NCBI RefSeq assembly: GCF_030142045.1
Contig: NZ_CP126242.1
Coordinates: 1,612,001 to 1,676,000, forward strand
Direction of reading: 5' to 3'
Origin: Arthrobacter sp. zg-Y919
GTDB lineage: Bacteria > Actinomycetota > Actinomycetes > Actinomycetales > Micrococcaceae
Length of the DNA stretch: 64,000 nt
The notes under the pieces were generated by a model. The model was not told the DNA's origin, ran no database searches, and was given only the letters and a program-made list of their open reading frames with translations. Shown here one piece after another: positions 27,735 to 35,415 of the stretch (positions within the stretch are counted from its first letter, which is position 1; each line of letters begins with the position of its first letter). A program made the translations under genes and the position numbers.

Positions 27735-28757
27735 CTAGTCCTTGCGGCGGGCCCGGCTGGGCTGGACGCGGGGCGGCTCCCCCGGCATTTTCGGGTAGTC
27801 CGGCGGGAAGGGCAGCTCGCCGAGGCCGCTGGCCAGGTCCCGTTCCCACCAGCCGAGCAGGACGTCGATGGATCCCGGCGCGGCGGACATGTCCGCCCAC
27901 GGGTCCCCCACAGTGCGCAGCCGTTCCGGGACGGTGGCAATGGTGAAGTCGGCCGGGTGCACCCGTTCCAGTTCCTCCCAGGTGATGGGACAGGAAACGG
28001 GTGCATCCGGCAACGCCCGCGGGCTGTACGCGCCGGCCATGGTGCGGTCCCGGTTGGCCTGGTTGAAGTCCACGAACACCCGGGTGCCGCGTTCCTCCTT
28101 CCACCAGGCAGTGGTGACCTTGTCCGGCATCCGGCGTTCCACTTCCCGGGCCGCGGCAATCACCGCATGCCGGACATCCAGGAACTCGTACTCCGGCCGG
28201 ATCGGCGCAAAGAGGTGGATGCCCCGGTTCCCCGATGTTTTGATGAAGGCGTCCAGTCCTGCCTCCGCCAGAATGGACCGCAGCTCCTGGGCCGGCCGGA
28301 CGGCATCGTCAAAATCCGTTCCCGGCTGCGGATCCAGGTCGATGCGCAGCTGGTCAGGGTTGTCGGTGTCTTCGGCCCGGGACGGCCACGGATGGAACAC
28401 CACCGTGTTCATCTGGGCCGCCCACACCGCCGCGGCTGGCTCATCCAGCACCACCTGCGGATGGGACCGGGCGCTGGGATATTTCACGGTGACTGAGCGC
28501 ATCCAGTCCGGCATGCCGCGCGGAGGGTTCTTGGAAAAGAAGACCTCCCCGCCGACGCCTTCGGGGAAGCGCTCCAGTGAGACCGGGCGGCCGCCGTTGG
28601 CGCGGATGAAAGCCTCACCGACTTCGGCGAGGTAGCGGGCCAGATCCAGTTTGGTGATTCCCGGTTCCGGCCAAATCACCCGGCCGGGGCTGGAGATGCG
28701 CACCTGCCGCTCTCCCTCCGGGCCGGGGACGGTCAGGGTGGTTTCCTCGCGTGCCAT
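27735..28757 (-). CDS. LigD-type primase-polymerase domain protein (stand-alone)
   Basis: Archaeo-eukaryotic primase-like polymerase of 340 residues. FSKNPPRGMPDWM, LRIDLDPQPGTDFDDA (catalytic D-x-D), FIKTSGNRGIHLFAPI (SGxxGxH loop) and FVDFNQANRDRTMAGAYSPRALPDAPVSCPI are the conserved elements of the LigD polymerase domain. Neither ligase nor nuclease domains are attached, and no Ku gene is in the window. Such single-domain PolDom proteins fill gaps with NTPs in non-homologous end joining or excision repair. ATG 28757 with GAGGG upstream was chosen over an in-frame TTG six codons earlier. Confidence 0.92.
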   Translation of the reverse strand: MAREETTLTVPGPEGERQVRISSPGRVIWPEPGITKLDLARYLAEVGEAFIRANGGRPVSLERFPEGVGGEVFFSKNPPRGMPDWMRSVTVKYPSARSHPQVVLDEPAAAVWAAQMNTVVFHPWPSRAEDTDNPDQLRIDLDPQPGTDFDDAVRPAQELRSILAEAGLDAFIKTSGNRGIHLFAPIRPEYEFLDVRHAVIAAAREVERRMPDKVTTAWWKEERGTRVFVDFNQANRDRTMAGAYSPRALPDAPVSCPITWEELERVHPADFTIATVPERLRTVGDPWADMSAAPGSIDVLLGWWERDLASGLGELPFPPDYPKMPGEPPRVQPSRARRKD

Positions 28758-28804
28758 GGGTCTGCTTTCCCTCAACGGTGACGTGTGGGAAAGAGGCTAC
28801 CGTG

Positions 28805-30025
28805 TCAGGCCGCGGGAACGCCTGCGGCCGGTTCCACCGCTGCACCGGGCCGGTAGTTTTTCCGGCCGTGCACCAGGTGATAGAGCCCGGTGGAAGCCAG
28901 TAGGACGGCGGCCAGCACCCAGTACATGCCGTGGAATCCGGTCAGCGGCAGGAGCAACCCCAGCAGGAGCGGGCCGAGCCCGACACCGGCGTCCATCAGG
29001 ATGAAGAAGGTGGACGTTGCCAGGCCGATCCGGGTCGGCGCTGCCATCGTGACGGCGATGGCCTGGGCACACGGCATCAGAGCGCCGAAGCCGAAGCCCA
29101 CAAACACACCGGCCAGGGCCAGCACCGTGTCGTTGGGTGCATAGGCGAGCAGAGCCATCCCGGCGGCGAAGGACACGAGGGTCGGGTACACCACGGCGTT
29201 GTCGCCGTGCCGGTCCTGGAGGCGTCCCACAAACAGACGGGAGACCAGCACAACGACGGCGTAAACCACGAAGAACAGGCTGGCACCCAGCACCAGCCCC
29301 TCGCTCTGCGCATAGGAGTTGAGGAAGGAAAGGATGCCCGCGTAGGCGGCACCGGCAATGAACATGACCGAGGCAATGGCCAGCGCGGCCGGGTCAATGA
29401 TGTCCGTCAGGTGCATCCGCCACTTGGTCTTTTGCTCCTCGGGTGTGGGCGTGCGCTCGGGCAGGCGGAGCACCAGGGACAGGACCAGTGCGACGGCGGC
29501 GCAGCCGGCGGCGAACAGGAACAGGGCGCGGTAGCTCACGGAGTCCACCAGCATCACGGCCAGGAACGGCCCCACGGCGGTTGCCAAGGTAGTCGAGATC
29601 CCGAAATAACCGGTGCCTTCCCCGCGCCGGTTCGCGGGAATAAGTCCCATGACGGAGGCGGACAGGCTCGTGCTGGCCGCACCAAACGCGGCACCGTGCA
29701 GGATCCGGACCGTCAGCAGCAGGGCCAGGTTCGAGGCCGGGACGTACAGCAGCGACGCCACGACGAACACCGCGAGGCTGGCCACCAGCAGGCGGCGGCG
29801 GCCGACGAAGTCCAGGAACTTGCCGGCAAACACCCGAGCCACCAGGGCGCCGAGGACGAAGGATCCGGACGCGAATCCGGCGGCTCCGTCAGAGGCGGAG
29901 AATTCCTTCACTGTGTAGAGCGCCATGGTGGTCATCAGCAGATAAAAGACCATCGAAATAAAGAGGTTGGTGATGATCGCCAGGACAAATCCCTTGGACC
30001 ATAACTTCTGACCGCTGCCAGCCAC
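28805..30025 (-). CDS. MFS transporter
   Basis: Membrane transporter of 406 residues with 12 predicted helices. AGKFLDFVGRRRLLVAS is the loop 2-3 MFS signature, RILHGAAFGAASTSLSASVMGLIP is helix 4-5, and LFVGRLQDRHGDN is loop 8-9. It resembles drug or metabolite exporters of the YfcJ/arabinose-efflux type. It lies 47 bp upstream of the LigD-type gene on the same strand and may share its transcript. Substrate is unknown. Confidence 0.9.
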   Translation of the reverse strand: MAGSGQKLWSKGFVLAIITNLFISMVFYLLMTTMALYTVKEFSASDGAAGFASGSFVLGALVARVFAGKFLDFVGRRRLLVASLAVFVVASLLYVPASNLALLLTVRILHGAAFGAASTSLSASVMGLIPANRRGEGTGYFGISTTLATAVGPFLAVMLVDSVSYRALFLFAAGCAAVALVLSLVLRLPERTPTPEEQKTKWRMHLTDIIDPAALAIASVMFIAGAAYAGILSFLNSYAQSEGLVLGASLFFVVYAVVVLVSRLFVGRLQDRHGDNAVVYPTLVSFAAGMALLAYAPNDTVLALAGVFVGFGFGALMPCAQAIAVTMAAPTRIGLATSTFFILMDAGVGLGPLLLGLLLPLTGFHGMYWVLAAVLLASTGLYHLVHGRKNYRPGAAVEPAAGVPAA

Positions 30026-30256
30026 TGCGTACTCCTGTTGCTCGGAACCCCGCCTCCAAGATTGGAAGGCTGCCTAACAACCTTACGCGCTTCCGCCCCC
30101 CACGGAAAATCGGATCCGGCCCAGACGAGGCCGGTCCGGAAAGCCCCGTGACCCACGGTGAAACAGTGCCCGGAGTGGCCTGCGAGGCGAAAAAGTGCTA
30201 GCACACCGCGGCCCCGCACACACCCCCGCGAGAAGCTGATCACACAATGGTTATCC

Positions 30257-30279
30257 AACCGTAACTATCTTGTACGGTT
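30257..30279. promoter_or_regulatory. Inverted repeat in the likely LysM-gene promoter
   Basis: AACCGTA (30257-30263) and TACGGTT (30273-30279) are exact inverted repeats with a 9-bp spacer. A -10-like TATCTT lies inside the spacer. The element is about 40 bp upstream of the riboswitch and could be an operator at the promoter for the leader RNA. Confidence 0.4.
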
Positions 30280-30317
30280 ATTCCCATGCCGCTTTCTGAT
30301 GCGGCTCCCCCGGGCTT

Positions 30318-30482
30318 GTTACCTAGCTCTGCCGCTGGTCCGGGGTCCACAGAACGCACCACCACGGCAGGGGCGGGGGAACCATTTACGGGTTCCTTGT
30401 GAACCCTTGGGGTTAAGCCGACCGGATGATCCGGCGGCCGGGTGACTCCCATCCGAATCCGACAGCTCACCTCGCAGGTATC
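30318..30482 (+). ncRNA. Cyclic di-AMP riboswitch (ydaO-yuaA type)
   Basis: The leader carries the conserved pieces of the ydaO aptamer in order: GGGGGAACCA (30375-30384), TGGGGTTAA (30409-30417) and, near the 3' end, CCGAATCCGACAGCTCACC with CTCGCAGG (30453-30478), which pairs back toward the 5' side. It ends about 17 nt before the start codon of a LysM-NlpC/P60 wall hydrolase, the classical actinobacterial target. In this family binding of c-di-AMP normally turns expression off. End points are approximate because the P1 stem was judged by eye. Confidence 0.85.
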
Positions 30483-30498
30483 GGGAGAGGTTATTCAA

Positions 30499-31389
30499 AT
30501 GACTTTCAACAAGACTCAGGGCCGTCACCGCGCCGAGAACACCAGCGCACGGACCACCATCGCACAGGCCGTTGCAGGCCGCGGCCGCACCTTCGGCAGC
30601 ACCGCTGCTGTAGTTGTCGCCGGCTCCGGCATCATGCTGGGCATGGCCGCACCGGCTTCCGCCGGCGTTGTCGCCAACGACACCTACACCCCGGTGCAGG
30701 CCGCACCGGTTGCAGCAGCCCCGGTTGCCGCAGCTCCGGTTGCAGCAGCTCCGGTTGCAGCTCCGGCCGCCGCTGCCGCCACCCACACCGTGGTCTCCGG
30801 TGACACGCTGGGCCAGATCTCCGCCGCTTACGGCGTAGGCCTGGATACCGTTCTTTCCCTGAACGGCCTCTCCCTGGCGTCCGTTATCTACCCGGGCGAC
30901 GTTGTAACCCTGGCCGGCGAAGCCGCTCCGGCCGCCGCTGCTGCCCCCGTTGCCGCTGCCGCCCCCGCTGCAGCCTACGCACCGGCCGCAGCCGCACCGG
31001 CAGCATCCGCTGCCAACACCGGCGTTATCAGCACGCAGTCCGCTTCGATTACCCCGGCAGCCAGTGGCACCAACGCCATCATGCTCGCCTCGGCGCAGTC
31101 GCAGCTGGGCGCAGCCCAGGACTGCACCGTACTGGTTGAGGTTGCCCTGCGCGCAGCCGGCCACTCCGTGGGTGACCTCGGTCCGGCACAGCTGGCAGCA
31201 TACGGCACCCAGGTCTCCACCCCGGAGCCCGGTGACATCGCCTACTACGCCGACGGCGGCATGGGCCTGGCCCACATTGCCATCTACATCGGCAACGGCC
31301 AGGCCATCCACAGCGGCTGGAACGGCAGCGAGACCGTCGTTCAGTCCGCGAACGTCGGCTCCGGCCCCGTGTTCTACCGTGTTGCGTAA
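30499..31389 (+). CDS. Secreted LysM-NlpC/P60 peptidoglycan hydrolase
   Basis: Cell-wall hydrolase of 296 residues. A long twin-arginine-free signal region ends at GMAAPASA (about residue 54). An Ala-Pro-Val repeat linker follows. A LysM domain (about 95-140; HTVVSGDTLGQISAAYGV) binds peptidoglycan. A second Ala/Pro linker leads to the NlpC/P60 domain, with catalytic Cys209 in AQDCTVLV and His259 in GLAHIAIYIGNG. The usual D-C-S-G is D-C-T-V here. It should cleave stem peptides outside the membrane. GGGAGAGG precedes the ATG. Expression is likely set by the c-di-AMP riboswitch just upstream. Confidence 0.92.
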   Translation: MTFNKTQGRHRAENTSARTTIAQAVAGRGRTFGSTAAVVVAGSGIMLGMAAPASAGVVANDTYTPVQAAPVAAAPVAAAPVAAAPVAAPAAAAATHTVVSGDTLGQISAAYGVGLDTVLSLNGLSLASVIYPGDVVTLAGEAAPAAAAAPVAAAAPAAAYAPAAAAPAASAANTGVISTQSASITPAASGTNAIMLASAQSQLGAAQDCTVLVEVALRAAGHSVGDLGPAQLAAYGTQVSTPEPGDIAYYADGGMGLAHIAIYIGNGQAIHSGWNGSETVVQSANVGSGPVFYRVA

Positions 31390-31414
31390 GGCTTCCTAGC
31401 CCCAACGCATCCCA

Positions 31415-31458
31415 CAGTGAGCGTCCGTCCCCTACCGGGGCCGGGCGCTCACTGCTTT
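31415..31458 (+). terminator. Terminator after LysM-NlpC/P60 gene
   Basis: CAGTGAGCG pairs with CGCTCACTG, extended by a G-T wobble and three more pairs, with the loop over CCTACC. A short CTTTAA tail follows. It lies 26 nt after the stop. Confidence 0.7.
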
Positions 31459-31486
31459 AAGCCGGACCGGCCTGCGGTTCTGGCAC

Positions 31487-31541
31487 CAGGCACATCACGG
31501 CACGTCCGGCACATCAGGCACGTCAGGCACGTCACGGCACA
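31487..31541. repeat. Short direct repeats after kdpE
   Basis: Variants of GGCACRTCA (GGCACATCA, GGCACGTCC, GGCACATCA, GGCACGTCA, GGCACGTCA) are arrayed about every 9-14 bp across the 3' end of kdpE. They look like slippage repeats; no binding protein is suggested. Confidence 0.5.
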
Positions 31542-32206
31542 AACCGGTACCCCATGCCGTGCTCGGTGAGCAGGTGCACCGGTGCGGCCGGGTCGCTCTC
31601 CAGTTTGCGCCGAAGCTGCCCGATGTAGAGGCGCAGATACCCGGAGTCGGTCGTGCCTGGCCCCCAGACGTTGGTCAGCAGCGTCTGCTGGGTCACCAGC
31701 ATCCCCGGATGGGCCAGCAGCTCGGACAGGAACCGCCATTCCGTCGGGGTCAAGCGGATATCAGAGCCGTCGTCGACCCGCGCAATGCGGTGCCCGGCAA
31801 GGTCCACGCGCACCGGGCCGAAGGTGATTTCGCTTGGCCCCGCTGCCGCCGGTGAGCGGCGGGACAGCGCCCTGATCCGGGCCAGCAGTTCCTCCGTCGA
31901 GAAGGGCTTGGTGACGTAGTCGTCCGCGCCAAGATCGAGTGCGCGCACCTTGTCCGCCGGATCGATCCGGCCCGACACCACCAGGATGGGAACCGCGCTC
32001 CAGCCGCGGACGGCCTCAATGACATCCATCCCGCTCAGCCCGGGCATACCCAGGTCCAGGACCAGCAGGTCCGGATGGGTGTCCACGGCCTTGCGGATGG
32101 CTGCGCTGCCGCTCTCCGCCGTCACCACCTCATACCCGTAGGCGCTCAGGGTGATCCGCAGCGCACGCAGGATCTGCACGTCGTCGTCGGCGATCAGGAT
32201 CTTCAT
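31532..32206 (-). CDS. kdpE: KdpE response regulator
   Basis: OmpR/PhoB-type transcription factor of 224 residues. The receiver domain (1-120) has the acidic pocket ADDD (6-9), phospho-acceptor Asp51 in LLVLDLGMPG, and the conserved Lys in YVTKPFSTEELLARI. The winged-helix domain (about 130-222) has LTPTEWRFLSELLAHPGMLVTQQTLLTNVWG and YLRLYIGQLRRKLE. Its ATG overlaps the kdpD stop by four bases, so the two are translationally coupled. When phosphorylated by KdpD it should activate kdpFABC under potassium limitation. Confidence 0.96.
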   Translation of the reverse strand: MKILIADDDVQILRALRITLSAYGYEVVTAESGSAAIRKAVDTHPDLLVLDLGMPGLSGMDVIEAVRGWSAVPILVVSGRIDPADKVRALDLGADDYVTKPFSTEELLARIRALSRRSPAAAGPSEITFGPVRVDLAGHRIARVDDGSDIRLTPTEWRFLSELLAHPGMLVTQQTLLTNVWGPGTTDSGYLRLYIGQLRRKLESDPAAPVHLLTEHGMGYRFVP

Positions 32207-34737
32207 CCGGCCACCGCCGGGGACCGCTGTCCGCCCGCGGGAACACGGCGGTTGGCGGCCGGCAGCGAGAGGACCATGGTCAGTCCGCCGCCGGGTGTGT
32301 CTTCGGTATCCAGTGTTCCGCCCATTCCTTCCGTGAATCCCTTGGCCAAGGCCAGGCCCAGACCCAGCCCGGTTGAGTTGTCGGTATCCCCCAGCCGCTG
32401 GAAGGGGACGAAAATCTCTCCCCGCCGCTGCTCCGGAACGCCGGGTCCCGAGTCTATGACGCGGATCTCCACCCGTCCGGCAAACTCGCTGACGCTCAAG
32501 ACGGATTTCGTTCCGGGCGGGCTGAAGCGCACCGCGTTGGCCAGCAGGTTGACCAGTACGCGCTGCAGCAGCACCGGATCAGCCAGAACCACCCGGGGCG
32601 ACGTGGGAATTTCCAGTTCCACTTCCGCCGGTCCAAGTTCCAGTTCCTCCAGTGCGGGCAGGACAGCATCGGCAACGTTCAGCGGCTCGAGGCTCACCCC
32701 CACGACACCGGCCTGGAGCCTGCTGACATCCAGCAGGCTGGTGACCAGGCCGGAAAGGGAAGCCAGCGATTCCTCGGCCGTGGCCAGCAGTTCGCTGCGG
32801 TCCTTTTCGGACCATGTGACGTCCGTTGCCCGCAGCCCGGTGACGGCGGCGGTTGCGGCGGTCAGCGGCCGGCGGAGGTCATGCCCGACGGCGGCCAGCA
32901 GGGCCGTGCGGACCTTGTCCGCCTCGGCCAGGGAACCGAGTCCCCTGGCGGTTTCGGTCAGGTCCCGGTGCTCCAGGGCTGCCTCCAGCTGGGCGGTGAT
33001 GACGGCCAGCAGGCGCCGGTCGGAGGCAGCCAGTTCCCGCCCCCACAGTTCCAGGAAACACTGCTCCCCCACGGGCAGGCGGGTGAAGGCCGGGTCTTCG
33101 GGAGAGACCTCCGCAGGCCACTCGCCTTCGGAATACAGGTCCTTGCCGTCGCACCGCATGCGGGCGGCACTGACGTTGAAGGCCTCGCGCGTCCGCCCCA
33201 CCAGGGCGGCCAGGGCATCTTCGCCGCGGAGCACGCTGCCGGCCACCGATGCCAGCAGTTCGGATTCCGACGCCGACCGGCGGGCGGTGCGGGCGCGCCG
33301 GGCGGCGGCATCAACAACGTAACTGACAAGCATCGCGTTGACCACGTAGAGGCTCAGCGCCAGCATGTGCGACGGCGTGGCCACCGTCACCGTGTAGAGC
33401 GGCTGGATGAAGAAGAAGTCCAGGGTCAGGCCGGAGAGCAGGGCCGCGAACAATGCCGGCCAGATGCCGCCGACCAGTGCCACCAGGATGACCAGCAGCT
33501 GGTAGCTCAGCACGTCGCCGGTGATGGTTTCCGCGCTGCGGGCCGAAACCAGCGCCGCAGTGAGCAGCGGACCGCCCACCAGGGCGAAGGCAAAACCCAG
33601 CACCCGCCGGCGCACCGAGAGTGCGCTGCCGAAATGCGGGAGTACCAGGGTCCGGGCGGCAGCGGAGTGCGAGACCATATGCACGTCGATGTCCCCGGAC
33701 TCCCGGATGACGGTGGCACCGATGCCCTGGCCCGAGAACAGGGCGGCGATCCGGGGGCGTCGGCTGACTCCCACCACCAGCTGGGTGGCATTCACTCCGC
33801 GGGCAAACTCCACCAGTGCCTGCGGCACGTCGTTGCCCACCACCTGATGGAAGGTGCCGCCGAGTTTCTCCACCAGGATCCGCTGCGCGGCCAGTTCCCC
33901 CGGCTCGGGTCCGCGCAGCCCGTCGGCTCCGGACACATGGACGGCCAGGAGCTTGCCGCCCGCGGACCGGGCGGCGATCCGCGCTCCGCGGCGCAGCAGC
34001 GTCCGGCCCTCGGGACCGCCGGTGAGCGCCACGACCACGCGCTCCCGGGCCTCCCACTTACTGCTGATGCCATGCTCGGCGCGGTAGCGGTTCAGGGCCG
34101 AGTCCACCTCGTCGGCGAGCCAGAGCAGCGCGAGTTCGCGCAGGGCGGTCAGGTTGCCCAGCCGGAAGTAGTTGGACAGGGCGGCGTCCACCCGTTCGGC
34201 GGGGTAGATCACCCCGTCGGCCAGGCGTCCGCGCAGGGACTGCGGCGTGAGGTCCACCAGCTCCACCTGTTCGGCCCCGCGCAGGACGGCGTCCGGCACG
34301 GTTTCGGCCTGCAGGGTGCCTGTGATCTGCTCGATCACGTCATTGAGTGAGTCGATGTGCTGGATGTTCACGGTGGACAGGACGTTGATCCCGGCGTCGA
34401 GCAGGGCCTGCACGTCCTGCCACCGTTTTTCGTGTTTGAGTCCCGGCACGTTGGTATGGGCGAGCTCGTCCACCAGCGCGTATTCGGGCGCCCGGGCCAG
34501 CACCGCGTTCAGATCAAGTTCCTGGAGTTCCAGCCCGCGGTGCTGCAGGGTGGTGCGCGGGACGGTCTCCAGGCCATCGGCCATGGCGGCCGTCCCGGCT
34601 CGCCCGTGGGTTTCCACCAGTGCGACGACGACGTCGGATCCTTCATCCCGGAGGCGGCGTCCCTCTTCGAGCATGGCGTAGGTCTTGCCTACACCGGGCG
34701 CCGCTCCCAGGAATACCCTCAGTTGTCCTCGCGTCAT
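32203..34737 (-). CDS. kdpD: KdpD osmosensitive potassium sensor kinase
   Basis: Histidine kinase of 844 residues. The N-terminal KdpD domain has Walker A GAAPGVGKTYAM and the Walker B-like LVDELAHTNVPG. A Usp domain follows (VVVALTGGPEGRTLLRRGARIA), then four clustered membrane helices (about 380-480), a GAF-like region, the His box HDLRRPLTAATAAV, and HATPase_c boxes with NLLANAVRFSPPG, DSGPGVP and GLGLGLALAKGF. It senses low potassium or turgor and phosphorylates KdpE. Three bases separate it from kdpC. Confidence 0.96.
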   Translation of the reverse strand: MTRGQLRVFLGAAPGVGKTYAMLEEGRRLRDEGSDVVVALVETHGRAGTAAMADGLETVPRTTLQHRGLELQELDLNAVLARAPEYALVDELAHTNVPGLKHEKRWQDVQALLDAGINVLSTVNIQHIDSLNDVIEQITGTLQAETVPDAVLRGAEQVELVDLTPQSLRGRLADGVIYPAERVDAALSNYFRLGNLTALRELALLWLADEVDSALNRYRAEHGISSKWEARERVVVALTGGPEGRTLLRRGARIAARSAGGKLLAVHVSGADGLRGPEPGELAAQRILVEKLGGTFHQVVGNDVPQALVEFARGVNATQLVVGVSRRPRIAALFSGQGIGATVIRESGDIDVHMVSHSAAARTLVLPHFGSALSVRRRVLGFAFALVGGPLLTAALVSARSAETITGDVLSYQLLVILVALVGGIWPALFAALLSGLTLDFFFIQPLYTVTVATPSHMLALSLYVVNAMLVSYVVDAAARRARTARRSASESELLASVAGSVLRGEDALAALVGRTREAFNVSAARMRCDGKDLYSEGEWPAEVSPEDPAFTRLPVGEQCFLELWGRELAASDRRLLAVITAQLEAALEHRDLTETARGLGSLAEADKVRTALLAAVGHDLRRPLTAATAAVTGLRATDVTWSEKDRSELLATAEESLASLSGLVTSLLDVSRLQAGVVGVSLEPLNVADAVLPALEELELGPAEVELEIPTSPRVVLADPVLLQRVLVNLLANAVRFSPPGTKSVLSVSEFAGRVEIRVIDSGPGVPEQRRGEIFVPFQRLGDTDNSTGLGLGLALAKGFTEGMGGTLDTEDTPGGGLTMVLSLPAANRRVPAGGQRSPAVAG

Positions 34738-34740
34738 GGA

Positions 34741-35349
34741 CTAAGTGTCCAGCTCGGCCAGCGAAATGTTCAAAAGCAACACGTTGACGGTGCTGTTCCC
34801 CAGGATTCCCGCCGACGGCGCCTGCGTGGCGTCGTCGACCAGGGCAGAAACCTGCGCCGGGTCCAGGCCGCGTTCGGTGGCCACCCGGTTCACCTGCAGC
34901 CGGGCATATTCCGGGCTGATGTGCGGGTCCAGTCCCGACCCCGAGGTGGTCACGGCGTCGGCCGGAACATCCTCCGGAGCCACGCCTTCCAGCTCACCCA
35001 CGGCTGCCCGGCGCTCCGCTATGGCGGCGGCCAGGTCCTCATTCAACGGACCCAGGTTGGAACCGCTGGATGCTCCGCCGTCGTAGCCGTCACCGGCCGC
35101 GGACGGGCGGGACTGGAACCACTGCGGCAGGGGCGCGCCGTCGGCGTCCGTGAAGGACTGCCCGATGAGCTTGGAGCCGACCTCGGTTCCGCCGCTGCTG
35201 ACCATGGAGCCGTTGGCACGGCCGTGCAGTGCTGCCTGGCCGATTCCGGCCACTGCCAGCGGATACACCACGCCCAGGAGGAGCGTGAGCACCGCCAGGG
35301 CCCGGATCGAGACACCAAGTTGGCGCATGCTGCTGCGGACGGGGTTCAT
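34741..35349 (-). CDS. kdpC: KdpC subunit of potassium-transporting ATPase
   Basis: Single-pass membrane subunit of 202 residues needed to assemble KdpFABC and raise ATP affinity. One N-terminal helix (LAVLTLLLGVVYPLAVAGIGQ) is followed by an extracytoplasmic domain with GSKLIGQSF, FQSRPSAA and TSGSGLDPHISPEYARLQVNRVA, all diagnostic of KdpC. AGGAGCAGGAA precedes the ATG. A 66-bp gap separates it from kdpB, the longest gap inside this operon. Confidence 0.95.
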   Translation of the reverse strand: MNPVRSSMRQLGVSIRALAVLTLLLGVVYPLAVAGIGQAALHGRANGSMVSSGGTEVGSKLIGQSFTDADGAPLPQWFQSRPSAAGDGYDGGASSGSNLGPLNEDLAAAIAERRAAVGELEGVAPEDVPADAVTTSGSGLDPHISPEYARLQVNRVATERGLDPAQVSALVDDATQAPSAGILGNSTVNVLLLNISLAELDT

Positions 35350-35415
35350 TTCCTGCTCCTAGTGCTGGGGATGCTGCGTTCGATGAGGTTGAGGATCCGG
35401 ATAGTGGCCGCCATG

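Noticed and set aside
30319..31311. Long Gly/Cys-rich minus-strand frame across the LysM gene
   Set aside because: It is the antisense of the Ala-Pro repeats of the real gene and has an implausible Gly-Ser-Cys composition.
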